A stretch of 64,000 nucleotides of DNA. Origin: Panorpa germanica (taxonomy: Eukaryota; Arthropoda; Insecta; Mecoptera; Panorpidae). A program made the translations under genes and the position numbers. Under the pieces are notes generated by a model. That model did not search any database, had not been told where the DNA came from, and saw only the letters and a list, made by a program, of their open reading frames with translations. This document shows positions 1 through 12,200 of the stretch, in pieces. Positions within the stretch are counted from its first letter, which is position 1. Each line of letters opens with the position of its first letter. The DNA is taken from the NCBI GenBank assembly GCA_963678705.1, contig OY783220.1, forward strand, positions 6,221,001-6,285,000, written 5' to 3'.

Positions 1-1463
1 ACATAGGATAGAAAACATTATTTGAAAAATTTTGAATTTTGAGAGTATTCTAATTATTACATTTTTACTACTGATCCTACCTACTATTGTGTTCTCCTAT
101 TGAGGAAAAATATATCGATTACTTAAGGTAGTTGTGCTATTAGATTTATCTGTGTGACAATTGTAAAGAAAGTAAAGCTAGCAAGTCCGAAACTGAGACT
201 GCAAAAGACATGCTATATGAGAAGTAGAAAATAAACCTTGAAATTCACTTGAAGTAAGCTAGCAAGGATGTAACTGTGGCGCATGACAATTTCCTATGGT
301 TTTCTATAAATGTAAACGAACTAGTTACAAAAAGCATCGCAATGTAACACTTTAATTAGCTTATAGCAAGCTAGCAAGTGTGAAATTTACACTGCAAGAT
401 AATGGGATAATATTCTGTAATTCTTCTGAAAATTTGAAGTCGAATAACAAGATCAGACAGGAGATAAATTTAATCAAACTTCTAATCATTTGCAAGGGGT
501 TAACAGAAATAAACGAAATATATGTTTTCGAATTTTGGTATTTCTTATAACATTTGCTTTTAATTTTCTTTTAGACAAATTAGATTACATAGCAGAGTTA
601 TTTTACATAGCAAATCGAACCTTTTCGATCATCGTTTTTAATTGTTATTAATTAAAGAACTCCCCAAAGCAAATAATATTATTGAAGCTTCTTAAAATCA
701 AAAATCTTCCAATGAAAATTTTAATTACATGTAAAGATGTTATATTTCTTTACTTGGTACAAAGCTCGTCTGTCGGTAAAACAGTGACCTTTCAGTGAAA
801 ACATATACTCATGAACGCCATAGATGACGCTGTAGGATTAACGGTCAACAAAGTTTATATTTGGAGTCCACATAACTCACTGTTAGTTAATTAGTGCATA
901 TTGTTTGATTATAATAAGATTGGATAAAAAAAAAATTTATATTGGAAATTCACAATTTAAATAATAAAGGTATGATAGTTAATATAGTAATTTAAGTTAA
1001 ATAATGTAATTAAAATATGTATGTAAATTACTAAATTAACTTTAACTTTCAGAAGCAACACACGAATGTCGTTCTTTCAATATCCAGTTAACTGAGGTAT
1101 ATTATAAACCTTGGTTAATACTTTTCTATCTCAGCTCTCTATTATGTTCGAGCCGAACATTACTGTAGTTTAACCAAGCAAATTTAACCTAGGTTACATT
1201 TTTCGCTGATTAACTGTGATCACCTCACTTTTTAGGTTAAACTTCTGTTACGTCATAACTTCTTGTCTTGCTCTGAAGGTTCGATATATCAAACAGCGAT
1301 ATAATCGAATTCTTTAATAATCGAAATTTTCTTGAGGTTCGATATATCGAAATTAAAAAAAGCAGTTGTAAATTTTCTTCAATAGAAATTTCAATTCTTC
1401 CGAACTGCCACCTTAATAATAAAAACACACCATTTACAATATAGATAATTCACATCTATTTAC
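1..1463. other. AT-rich stretch without a recognisable gene
   Basis: No exon with protein-like content and splice sites was found. The only visible structure is a nine-base motif GCTAGCAAG repeated three times near the left edge (177-185, 258-266, 370-378). Confidence 0.5.
177..378 (+). repeat. Three spaced copies of GCTAGCAAG
   Basis: The motif occurs at 177-185, 258-266 and 370-378, spaced 81 and 112 bases apart. Each copy is followed by a loosely similar stretch that ends in an ACTGCAAGA- or ACTGTGG-like string, which suggests a decayed tandem repeat with a unit near 90-110 bases. A related cluster of GCTAGC motifs lies at 47,536-47,575 in the serpin first intron. Confidence 0.45.
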
Positions 1464-1494
1464 CTGCGACGCACACTTTTAGTGCTGTATCCAT
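1464..1494 (-). CDS. Candidate first coding exon (unproven)
   Basis: On the minus strand an ATG at 1494 opens a 31-base frame reading MDTALKVCVA, followed at once by a donor-like G/gtaaat. The peptide resembles the start of kinesin motor domains, where a short leader ends in V-K-V-x-V-A-V-R. No following exon was found in the remaining 1.4 kb, so the gene would have to continue beyond the left edge. It may be a chance match; the identity is a guess. Confidence 0.2.
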
Positions 1495-1818
1495 ATCAAA
1501 CCACATGTATTAAATAAATAACAAGGTAGGTAGATACAGTAAATAGTGTGTCACCATAACAGTGATTTAGATACCTAGTGTTTAGAAGACGTGTAAACCC
1601 TTTACTTCTGGTATATTAACTTTGTTTTTTATATACATATATATATATGTAGGATTGATGTACGAGTACGTAAAGATACCCTTTATATATTCAAAATACA
1701 TTTATACGCGGAACAAATTTAGAACTGTAGAATCCCGCCGTCTCGCGACCTACTGGTTGTAAGGCACGTCGTGGTATTAATACCCGACACATGTTTATTT
1801 ATAATCTTCTCGTATATA

Positions 1819-1839
1819 TAGGATAGGATAGGATAGGAT
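1819..1839 (+). repeat. GGATA microsatellite
   Basis: Four tandem copies of GGATA, followed by a further degenerate copy. The unit is not the insect telomere unit TTAGG. Confidence 0.7.
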
Positions 1840-2054
1840 GATATATAGGATAAGAAAAAAAAAACACAAAGTTATTTGTTTTGAAATTGCAATAGGGAAT
1901 CTACGATGTATATAAGAGAGGGGTATATTAAAGAAAGTGTCAATTTAAATTTTCAACCCCTATCAAGAATGCTTTTTACGTTAGCAGTTACAGAATATTT
2001 GATAGTGTTTTTTGTTCGTGAATAGGAAAAATTAAATTACTGTTTAATGTATTA

Positions 2055-2190
2055 CAGTAGGTTCTCATCTTACGCGAATCAATATTTGAACATGCTTTGA
2101 AATAATAACTGTTTCATAATTCATAGAGCTCAAGAGTTATTAGTACTCGACTTACGCGGTTTTTAGGACGTAGTCTAACGTGTGAGTCAA
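2055..2190 (+). mobile_element. Decayed pogo/Tigger-like terminal fragment
   Basis: Starts CAGTAGGTTCTCATCTTACG and carries a second, inverted-like CGACTTACGCGG string about 100 bases on. CAGT followed by a C/T-rich stretch and a TACG core is typical of pogo-type (Tc1/mariner superfamily) ends. No transposase remains. Similar ends are at 34,305-34,367 and 44,145-44,284. Confidence 0.35.
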
Positions 2191-2690
2191 ATATTGGAAG
2201 ATTGATATGGCAAGTTTTCTACTACACGGTGGAACGAATATTTGGTCTGAATGATTTATTTATGTTATTAATTTGTTGATATTACTGTCACTGACACTGT
2301 TTAACAAAAACTTTCAAGTAAATAAAGAAACATTCAAGTATAAAACCTTCCTTTGTTGGACGATTCGTGCAGCAGTGCATGAGATGTGGATCAAGTGTGT
2401 GGTGAGAGTAGAAAAATCACACATCCATCAAGGACCATCAAGCATTCAACGTTGGTAGGTGTTCGTAGCATCGCTTGGTACCGGCATAAGTCAAGGCTTC
2501 ACTGTATTGTAAATACTTTATGCAGATATTTCCGAGTATCAATATTATGTGTAGCACGCCTAATGAGAAATGGGAGTAATGGGATAAAATTCCCTGATCC
2601 TGCAGGCGTAACCACTTGTGCTTCAAATTTATAAGCGCTTATCTGCTGGTGGTACTTAACAGAAAAAAATTGTCCTACATTCGCTTAAAC

Positions 2691-2940
2691 CAGGTTCCCA
2701 AACTTTTGAAGATCGTGGTGCATTGGTAAAACTAATAGCTTGAGGAGGTTGTCCAGTCATACTTTTTGAAGAAGATAAGAAAGGCAACACACAAAAGAAA
2801 TAGGTGCACTGAAGAATTAAAATACTGATTATCCAAATCCATTTCTTTGAATGGAAATTACTATTGAAGATACAATAGACACCTTTCAATTCAAAATTTT
2901 CAGTAGCACAAATACATTGAATTGTGGGAGTCATTACTTC
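2691..2940 (+). mobile_element. Possible hAT-like terminal fragment
   Basis: The string CAGGTTCCCAAACTTTTG followed by a GTGGTGCA-type motif resembles the terminal repeat of hAT superfamily elements (CAGNGGTTCCCAAACTTTT). A matching opposite end was not found. The small open frames here look like chance. Confidence 0.3.
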
Positions 2941-3065
2941 TTTTTCCGAATATCGTATCCCTAATTGAATTTCCTAATTTTTTTTACAAAATCGACCGCG
3001 TAAAACTAAAACTTTGCAAACAATAAGTAAACGAACCGAAGAAAAGGGATGTAATTGCAGCTTTA

Positions 3066-3208
3066 GATTTTGATTCGCGTTTATAGTTACTTACATAAAA
3101 CGATTTAAACATAAAAAAAAGTTTGTTTTTTTTTGATAATATTTTATCTGCTGTAGAGTATCGCCATCTATATTTCGCGATCAAAAATGGCCAAGTATCG
3201 TTTCACCT
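3066..3208 (+). mobile_element. Half copy of the AGGTGAAACGATA MITE family
   Basis: About 140 bases nearly identical to the right arm of the complete element at 54,573-55,064. The end reads ...CGTTTCACCT and is followed by TAA (3209-3211), matching the flank of the complete copy. The opposite arm is missing or too decayed to see. Confidence 0.75.
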
Positions 3209-3340
3209 TAAAGCAAAATATTCTTTTAAAAATATCGTAAACAACATCGCCTGCAAAAATATTTCGTTTGGATAAACTGACTGGTTTAAATAAAATTCGT
3301 TTGTAGGCCATTGGCCTCCGAATGCTATTAAAAGAATGTA

Positions 3341-3358
3341 TAGTCAGTCAGTCAGTCA
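3341..3358 (+). repeat. GTCA microsatellite
   Basis: A short run of four AGTC/GTCA units. No gene lies nearby. Confidence 0.6.
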
Positions 3359-4127
3359 TTCGTACATATGTGGAAACTGTACACACAGACTTAGTGCAAT
3401 GTCTAGACTCTAGACTGCAGGTCTGTCTCTGTTCGTAACACTACTATAAATTAATAATAAATACATATATTTTTAATAGCACATTGACAAATAACTTAAA
3501 ATAGATTTAGAAACTAAAATACATATCAAACGAATCATCTAACTAAAATAGCACAACTTTGTTATAAGCTTACAAAATTAAACAAATCTATTTTTCGTAA
3601 CCTAGAAATTGAAATTAGAACATTTTTATGAATAAACTTAATTGTTTCGAAATGGATTTAATTAATAGATCTAAAACATTTGTTCTATACGGTTTACGAA
3701 AATAATTAAGTATTGTCTATAACATATACAAATTATCCAAAATAGGGTAAAATTATTAATACACATACATACAAATAAAATATGCTTTCAATGAAATGCA
3801 ATCACTATTATTTCAATATTCATAACTGTATTCCATAAACTGCTTTGAATTTAAATGTGTTTGCCCATAAATACCCGAATTCTGCAGAATTAAAATTATC
3901 GTTCTAAACACATATATTTTGTAGTAATTAGTTCCCCCACCCACTGCTAGTTCTAATCAGAAAAGGTTGTCTTAGTTTTGACTTCTTAATGATTTTTTAA
4001 TACATTAACCATTATTAATATGGGCACTGCACTGAAGAAAAATGCAAAAACCCAATAAGGTTTCAAACATTACATGGATATTACCTTAAAAACATGTAAA
4101 ATTATATTTTCTTTATTAATTGTATCA

Positions 4128-4182
4128 CTGCCTAATAAGTTTATAATTACACAGCATCAATGCTCTCGTCTACTGTGTCATC
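4128..4182 (+). repeat. Dispersed repeat of unknown class, short copy
   Basis: Shares TGCCTAATAAGTTTAT and a CATCAATGCTNTCG...ACTGTGTC segment with 39,148-39,258 and, more loosely, 19,835-19,978. It has neither a tRNA-like promoter nor clear terminal repeats in what is visible, so the class is open (SINE, MITE or another fragment). Confidence 0.45.
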
Positions 4183-4198
4183 TGTGAAATTATCTTAA

Positions 4199-4906
4199 GG
4201 GGTTATATACAGTTAATATTTTCAAAAACAAGTTTTTTTTTTTATTTCAATTTCGTAATGTACATGTATTTAAGTACACACACAGAATATTTCAAGTAAA
4301 TCTGGCTATTATTTTTGTAGTTATGTAGGTTAAAAAAAATAATTTAGTGCTTTCGAAACTTTAAAAGCGTTTTTCTCAATATGATGTTTTCAAAAACGGT
4401 GACCAAGATTATTCGGAAACGACTGAACAGATCAGTCTCAAATTTTAACACAAGCTTCTTAAGTATATTTTTTAAAAATTCGAATCGAAGGTTTTATCTC
4501 ATTGATAATTTTTTTTTTTTTATAAACAATTTAAAGCCAAAAATTTGGTCAAAAATCGAATTTTTTCTTTGAGAAGTCGCCATTATGTCGAAAAAAAATA
4601 TTTTGCCTAATCCTTCGATTTTCTAGATTATACATTACTTCAACGAAATCCGATTGGTTCTTTCGTTTTAGATGATCCAGTTCAGAGATATCGCGGTCAC
4701 CGCAAAATGCCTTTTTTAAGAGGAGCTCCTGGAGATCAGCTATAGCAGCTTCCAAATTAATATTTTTGCAAATATAAAAATATAGAAATACAGTTAAAAG
4801 TTACCATAACATGTATACAAATTTTTACATTAATACAATTAATAGTCTTCTCAGGAAATTCTTTTGAAAAATTGCTTTTTTCGAACTAATAACTGTACAT
4901 AACCCC
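4199..4906 (+). mobile_element. MITE with TTAA target duplication (piggyBac-like)
   Basis: A 708-base element with inverted ends GGGGTTATATACAGTTA and, on the right, TAACTGTACATAACCCC, flanked by TTAA at 4195-4198 and 4907-4910. TTAA duplication is the hallmark of piggyBac insertion, so a non-autonomous piggyBac-type element is the best guess; the ends do not match the classical piggyBac terminus. Two short open frames inside (plus 4381-4572, minus 4549-4755) show no known transposase motif. Confidence 0.7.
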
Positions 4907-5479
4907 TTAAACAAATATAGTAATATTTAATGTAAAAAGGTTTACGTTTAAGGAAAATGGGACATCCTTTAATACCTAAAAAGGTATACAGATTTTAGTA
5001 ATCCAAAATATAAAATTATACGATTCTATTCACCCGGAAAAAGGTAACTATATTGTTTACAAGGATTAAATTAAAAAGCCAATGGAATTAAATAAAAGCA
5101 CAAATATTAGCACTTAAACCAATATTGGACTTAATGGAAATAAATGGAATAAATAGAATTTATAAAATCTGCAAATATATTCCTTGACCTAAATTTTTTT
5201 TAACATTCCAATTTCCAAAATTGTTCTACCTAAAATAATGGTACTTCTTAAAGAGAATAAATTATACCTATAAATAATAGAAGAATGGGATTAACAATTA
5301 ATCAGGAATTAATAATAAAATAGAAGCACATTATTAATAGAGTAAAGTTGATGAAAATATTTTAATTAGAACGGAAAAACAAGGATTTCTATACTTATAC
5401 TATAGTATTTGCATAGTACACAAATATTTTAAAGAAATTAAATGAAAATCATTAATAGTATACTCATAAAGGAAGCTGG

Positions 5480-5610
5480 GGCGCCGCGACGTTTAAATTT
5501 AGAGACTCAGTCACAACGTCGGCTCGACAGACGACAGTCGACGCTCGACATATCGCGGACACTGGGGGTATTTTTAATTTCCCGTGGGCCACCACGACTA
5601 TATATGAGTA
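5480..5610. other. CpG-rich patch in AT-rich surroundings
   Basis: About 130 bases rich in CG dinucleotides (GGCGCCGCGACG, ACAACGTCGGCTCGACAG, ATCGCGGAC). No convincing coding frame was found on either strand. It could be a promoter or 5' UTR of the minus-strand gene seen at 9,240-23,375, or a transposon relic. Confidence 0.35.
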
Positions 5611-6823
5611 GGTGTAAGTATACATAAAAAACATACACACACACACATGTATATTGTATATAATATATCAATGTGTGAACACACAAGTTGTAGACAGCAA
5701 TGTAATCAGTAATTTTACACTGCAGGAACAACAAGAAGAATATAATAATATTTGAAAAAATAATATCACGCAAAACGAGATTTATGATTGATTATGTTTG
5801 ATAACTGTATGTGGATAGGGAGTAAATATATTGTTTTTAATATAATAAAAAATGTCAACTCATTTGTAATTGTGGGATGTGTATGGAAAAATAAATATAG
5901 GCTAATTGATGAATGTGAAAGAAACATCAAAAAGAAATAATGGTTAAAAATTAACTATCAATAAAATAAATTCTTATTCTTCTTAAACACTTTGACTGAT
6001 ATTTTACCTATGAATTAATTCTTTTAATTATAAATTAAACAAAATTTGTAATATTTGTTTAGTACTTCAATGTTTCTATTCCAGGCACTGGTTTATGACT
6101 CACGAAAGTTTGTTTCTAATACTTTATCGTCATTACTTTTTTTGTAACTGTTTAGCTTGATTCAGAATTTAACAATTAGCGGTCAAAAGACATTTGCATT
6201 TATGGTTTGAAAGAGCATTTAAAAAAAAATTATTTAAATCGGTCCAGCTATTCTCAAGTGATGCGCTTACCGACAAAAAGCTTTCATTTCAATTATTCTT
6301 TGTATATATTTTTAATATGAACCGTTGTTAAAAGTTTGGCAGCCTCTGCTTTATTACTATGATTCCATATAATCCAAACACTGATAGTAGGTTTAACTTA
6401 ACCGTACAAAACGGTAAAATAATAAATTTTAAAAAATTAATCAAATAAAAATACCTAATCCCGTGCATGGGGTGTATACGCCCCCTACTTAATAGCGAAA
6501 ACTTTCAAGTGGAATAATCGACAGGTTCATCGTGGGCGAATATGACCCACGTGGCAGTGAATGGGTTAATACAAGCTATATTTAGTTTAGATTTTATTTA
6601 ACGTTTCAATTATAGTAATTAGAGGAAAAAGTATATCCCGATATAAATAAAACATGTTACGTATACTGAACCAGTAAAAGCGGGGACGTTAACGATCCTT
6701 CTGACTGCACACATTTCTATTCAGAGTCCGACACGGAAAAAATGCGCAGTATCCCAAAACTGCGCATTAAATATATATATATATAGTTTCAACTGGATAC
6801 ACCGTAGTACGCTTTTACCTTAA

Positions 6824-7199
6824 GGCCTGTCGCACACTGCAAGCGTATTTACATAGATACATACCACGTACCGATACGACAGTACGCCAACTAAAACTTG
6901 TGTACTGTAGGGTGTATTGCTGTTAATTTGCAATAACATAATTTATCATAAGAGCAAATTTTTACTTCAAATTTTATCGATACACCACTGTTATGAAAGA
7001 GACTATTGCATTTTCATATCCCTTCCATGTATTCGTTTGGTTAAAATTCGCTGATATACGCTTTCAGTATGATATACTTTGTCGGCTTGCAGTGTGCGAA
7101 GGGTTCATTACATTTACAGGGTTCGGATAGGTAAAGCGTAGTAGCGCGTATACGTCCGGTCAAAATTCGCTTAAATACGTTTGCAGTGTGCGACAGGCC
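6824..7199 (+). mobile_element. MITE with GGCCTGTCGCACACTGC ends, TAA duplication
   Basis: A 376-base element with inverted ends GGCCTGTCGCACACTGCAA and TTTGCAGTGTGCGACAGGCC, flanked by TAA at 6821-6823 and 7200-7202. A 3-base TAA duplication with G-rich ends fits the PIF/Harbinger superfamily. An extra internal copy of the end motif (TTGCAGTGTGCGAAGGGTT, about 7085) suggests internal rearrangement. No transposase is encoded. Confidence 0.8.
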
Positions 7200-7878
7200 T
7201 AAGTCAATGTTCAAAATGAAAACTACCTGTTTAAAAATAACAGTGTACTTCCAATTTATTAAACTAATAATTCTGTAATACATATGCAGTATCATTTGTA
7301 AAAACATATACGCCATATGCACAAGAAATATGTCACAAGTAAATAGGATTTTATTTAATATATAATATACATATAAAATAATATAAATAAATAGAACGTT
7401 ATATAACAAAAAGACGTTGAGTATATAAATTCACAAGTATATGTATTTCTACACGTTAATAATTTGCAAAATCAAAATAATACGATCATAGTAAAATTTA
7501 TATTAAAAAAGATGTAATAAATAAACTGAATAGGATTTGATGTTGAATTAAGAGCTGTCTTAATGAGTATTTATTTCGCAATGGAAATAGATTGGTCGTT
7601 AGCGGTAAATTTATGTACATCCAAAAATATGAATGAATTATAAAGCATGAAAAAAATGATTTTCAGTATAAAATAGTTTTGTTGATTTTTTCCTAAAATA
7701 AATGACTCATTTGTATAGGAACTATGGTTATATGTATATGTGTTCGAGTGTGTTGCTTAAAATTAAGTAATAAGTTATAAGAAAAAACAAATGTGTATAA
7801 ACAGGAGCGTCCATAGAAAGGAATATGTATATGGTGACACTGACCAGAGATATTACAACTGAAATTATAAATTCTACA

Positions 7879-8173
7879 CAATGGGCTTGTGTCCTCATTT
7901 TTTAGTGGTCGATTTTTCAATTGATAATTAAAATTGATGTTAATAAATGTATATTGGCGTGTCTATTTTATTAAATATATATTTAAATGTTGACGGAGAT
8001 ATAGCAATTAAAAATTTGAATTGTAGTTTTAGCGCTAGAGATGGTCGGCCATATTTGTATGACGTGAAATGCATTTTATACGTCAGTTATTTGTTGTCAG
8101 TAGGTCAGTGCTGCGGTAATGTTTTGTAGCTGTTGGTAGTCGAAATAATCAAGTCAAGTCAAAGAATAATAAG
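7879..8173 (+). mobile_element. Left-half copy of the CAATGGGCTTGTGTCCT MITE family
   Basis: Matches the left 295 bases of the complete element at 59,692-60,330 with only scattered differences; the right half is absent. A further decayed stretch of the same family (loose match to its right half) is seen at about 8,975-9,020. Confidence 0.8.
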
Positions 8174-8219
8174 ATTCGATTTCTGTAAGACGTACACATT
8201 ACGTGTAATTAGAAGACCA

Positions 8220-8340
8220 TACAATAAATATTACCAACATTATTAGAGGTGGTCGGTGATAGGACTCAGCATCAAGAATTGAGCCGGCGTTAAATAAATG
8301 AAGAAAAAACACTGATGTAGCCTTTCTCTAAGGTCAAACC
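8220..8340 (-). repeat. Dispersed repeat, shared with 43,955-44,100
   Basis: The reverse complement shares TTTATTTAACG, TTGATGCTGAGTCC and an AATGTTG-TATTTAT segment with 43,955-44,100. The class is not clear. An AATAAA lies just before the shared part in the other copy, so it could be an old LTR-retroelement end, but no coding part is present. Confidence 0.4.
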
Positions 8341-9239
8341 GTGTAAAAACGATCTAATTAATCACAATATAGACAAATCAAAATGAATAGTGAACCATTT
8401 TATACTTTCTCATATAAAACTTTTAACTGATACAATTTTCAATGATAAATGCATTTAATAGACAAATTTTTCATTTATTTTTATCACAAACGAACCGAAA
8501 AGCTATAAAAAGCTGTATACGTATAAATGTGTGTTTACAAACATACTATATGCTGAACGCTATTGAATTTACACACATAGTTAACCTGTGAGAGAGGTAG
8601 AGGTCCATGTGATATATTTTGATTCATATTTACTTTATATAAAATATATATGCAATATATTCGAATCAAATAACTCAACACATCGAATTCCGTGGAATAA
8701 AATAAATCACCAATTAGTGATGTTTAAAAAATAGCCTCTTGTTATCACGTGAAATATGTTCCGATTTAATTAGTGTAATTATTGAGCACGTATATCAAAG
8801 GTGATGTTGCAACTCATATTGCAAATATAGTAACAAACAATTATAGGTGTATAAGTATGTATGTATGCAATGCAATAATATACATATAAACTAATCAAAT
8901 ATTTATATGTGAAAGAGACGTTTTATACAATCAGAACAAATTCAGATTCAATGAGCTTGTTATGGTCATGCCTTAATTTCTAGGAGATATTAACAATTAA
9001 AAAGTCATTTTGTCTTTTGAATAATTAAAGTGATATAGGAAATTTGAATGTATAGTACGTCATATCCGAAGATTTGTCATCTCTTTTATAAAACAAAGAC
9101 GCAAACGAGCTGTGTTATGTATCCCATGAAGTATTATATTTAGTAAATAAAAAACAAATTATCTTTCAGTAGTTACAAAAGTTAACCTGAGTTAATTTAA
9201 AATCCTGTGGAAAGAAAAAAAAGGAAATATGGCACTTAC

Positions 9240-12200
9240 CGAACGAAGGTATCTTCCGATGTAGAGTACTTCTTAAACCTGTGGACCGGCCTGAGATGCC
9301 TCCATTCATCCTGCTGACCGGGGCTACCAAGATTTTTATCATCGCCCCCAACTATAATAAAGAAATTAGCTGTATTAAATTGAACACAAACAATTACGGA
9401 ATCATTTATAATTCTGGTAGTTATGTAAAAAAGAAATATGTTTTTTATGTTATGTAAATATAATTGAATTACATTTTTTTAAATGTTTTATGTGTTTCAT
9501 AAACAAATTTAGATATCTATAGAAAAAATGTCATGAGGCAAGTGAACTTTATGTAAAGTTTTCTTAAAGCCTTATAAATTCCTTTTGTTAAAATTTACAA
9601 ACATCCAATCACAAACGCCAAATCCAATTGCCAAACCATACACACGATTCCTAACACTATTGAAAAATCTATTTCTTCATCTATCTCAGCAAAATAAAAC
9701 GCATTAAATTTTTCGTATTTTTTACTGTTTTACGAATTTTTATTTTATTTATAAAGGATATTATAATTGCACAGATCATTTATCCTATTAGTACATATTA
9801 CAATTTACAAATTTGCTTAATTTATTTATTATATGATATTGATTACCTTTGTTGTTTTTAGATATTGTAATATTCTTTTATATTAGTTCTTTTATATTAG
9901 AATCATTGTCATTGGGTATGTCGATGATGTTATTATCTAGTTGCAGGATTTGTCTTATTTGGTTAAATTTGTTGCAGTGTAGCTTTAAGGATTGATTGAT
10001 TCTAATTACTTTAAACATTCCGTTATATACGTGAGACGAGTTATAAGATTGTATAGGGTCTTTCAACAAGAGCAGTCATTTTAAATCAACAGAAAAACGC
10101 AATATTTTGGTGACATTAGGCAGATATTGTGTTTCATTACTAACCTCAGAATTTGTACTTTAGCTTAAAATAAAAATATCACAACTTTTCACAGAAATTT
10201 TGCGTTTTTCTATTGATTTAAAAAGACACCTCTTCTTGAAAGAACCTTATTAATATTTCTAATAGTTCAATAAGTTTTATTTTAATATTATTTACAAATT
10301 ATATTCTTTTTGCTTTGTACTGTATTCAAATGTATTTCAATTTAAAGAAACATTAACCTAACTTATTCGATCTTGGTATCGCACGATTTTTTCATCCTTC
10401 ATTAGCTTACATGCCTGCATTTTATAGCCAATCAAAAAAATTGTTTTCTTATCCACGATCGAAAATTTTCAAGCGACACTCGTTATTAAAATTGAAAATA
10501 TTATTATTTTGGCTTCTATAATATTTGTGTAATATTGTTAAAAAAGTTTCGGGTCTTCGGGAAGAAATCAATTTTGTTTTTATCGACCAACATATTGACT
10601 TGAAACGTCAAAGTTAAGCATCAGAGGGATAAAATTCATGTTGCACAATGTTGATAAGATCAATTTAATTTACAAAATAATATCTATAGATACTACAATC
10701 AAATTATATCACAACAATGCAACAATATCAAATACTATTTACTAATAATTTATGAGTTGAGTTGAGTTGAGTTGAGTTGAAAATGCTTTATATCTACAAG
10801 AATTATCAAAGAAAATAAAAAAGAAAAATGCAACAGAAAATGATGATTTCATTTTATTTACAAGTACAAAAGCATAAAAACCCGATTAATCATATCATTA
10901 CATTTCAAAGAAAAAATTAAATCTTAAACACTAAGTTCTTTAAAACATCTTAAGAATTAAAAAGCAACAGCAAAATAAATTTAAAAAAAAAAAAAAAAGG
11001 AAAGGAAAGCCGGCAAAACAGACGGGTTCATAGTATGGGATAAAAAGGGGCCGATAGAGAGCAAGAGAGAGAAAGAGAGAGGAAGAGTGGGGTATAAAGA
11101 AGAAAAAAAGGGAAAAATCAACCCTCCCTCAAATTCTTTACTTTCGTGTCTCAGATTCTCTCTGGAAGCGAGTCGCGAGATCAATACCACCTCCGCCTCC
11201 GTTTTCCCTCAGACTCCCTGTCTCGAGTCTTCGAGTTTTATGTGTCTTGTGGACCACCCTGTAATATACCCCACCCTTACAAGCACACATATACATTGAA
11301 ACCTTTCCGCGTAACACCCCCACATCTCCACCTAGCCTCTCTATTCACCCCTACCATCATCCCAAACCATTCAAACTTACCACCCTACCAACCCTCCTGT
11401 AGAGTAGAGCTCTCTCTTCCCAAGGGTAGCCAGCCATACATGCGCCACGCCCAAAATACTCGTGCTCCTCTCGTTTTGTGTGAATGGTGAAGTTATAGTT
11501 TTTTGAATAATATATTTTTCATATTTGTGATTTTAATTGTGATCAATAACAACACACGTATCAAAATTTTTCTCCAAATATTTTAGTAGCAGTTGTTTTA
11601 AGTTGATTACAATTCAATTTTAATCACCACTCATATTAAAGCAAACACTCGCTTTCACACATCAAGCACATCAAAAGGTTGTGACGGATATACCAGAAAT
11701 GAAAAAACACATTGAATATTTCAATTGAAAATGAAAAATTTATTTTAAAATGGCTCTTATTTGAAATATTGATGCATCAAAGATCAGGATACTTGGGTTT
11801 ACCCCATTGCATCCTGAATGCCGATTTTTGGAATTACCAATTCTACACTGTAAAAAAAATTGGTCGAAAGACGCTTCTTTATTTGGCTAATGCTGCATTG
11901 AAATAAACATATAAATAATAATTTCCGTGCAACTTTTAAATCAGCAGTTTAGCAATTGAGTAGAATGTAAGGTTTGTTTAAGCACGTGACCAAAATCAGA
12001 ATGAATTCTGATCTATCTATGTAGAAAAATTCGCAATTTTTGGCTGCTTTAAGAATTTTTATTTCATTTTTAAGGATATTATAATTACATAGATCATTTA
12101 TCCTCGTTGTAGATATTTGCTTAATTTATTTATTATATGATGTAGATAAGCTTTGTTATTTTTAGATATTTTAATATTCTTTTATATTAGAATCTTGTCA

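Noticed and set aside
1819-1839. Possible telomere-like repeat
   Set aside because: The unit is GGATA; the insect telomere unit is TTAGG, and only four copies occur.
7041-7409. 122-codon minus-strand open frame
   Set aside because: It overlaps the right end of the TAA-flanked MITE at 6,824-7,199 and has a Tyr/Ile-rich composition typical of chance frames in AT-rich DNA.
8220-8340. Solo LTR of a retroelement
   Set aside because: The repeat pair with 43,955-44,100 has an AATAAA nearby, but no matching LTR ends, primer site or coding part could be shown, so it is kept only as a dispersed repeat.
11712-11906. 64-codon plus-strand frame near the GC-rich island
   Set aside because: No splice sites, no motif, and the bases after it are ordinary intronic sequence.
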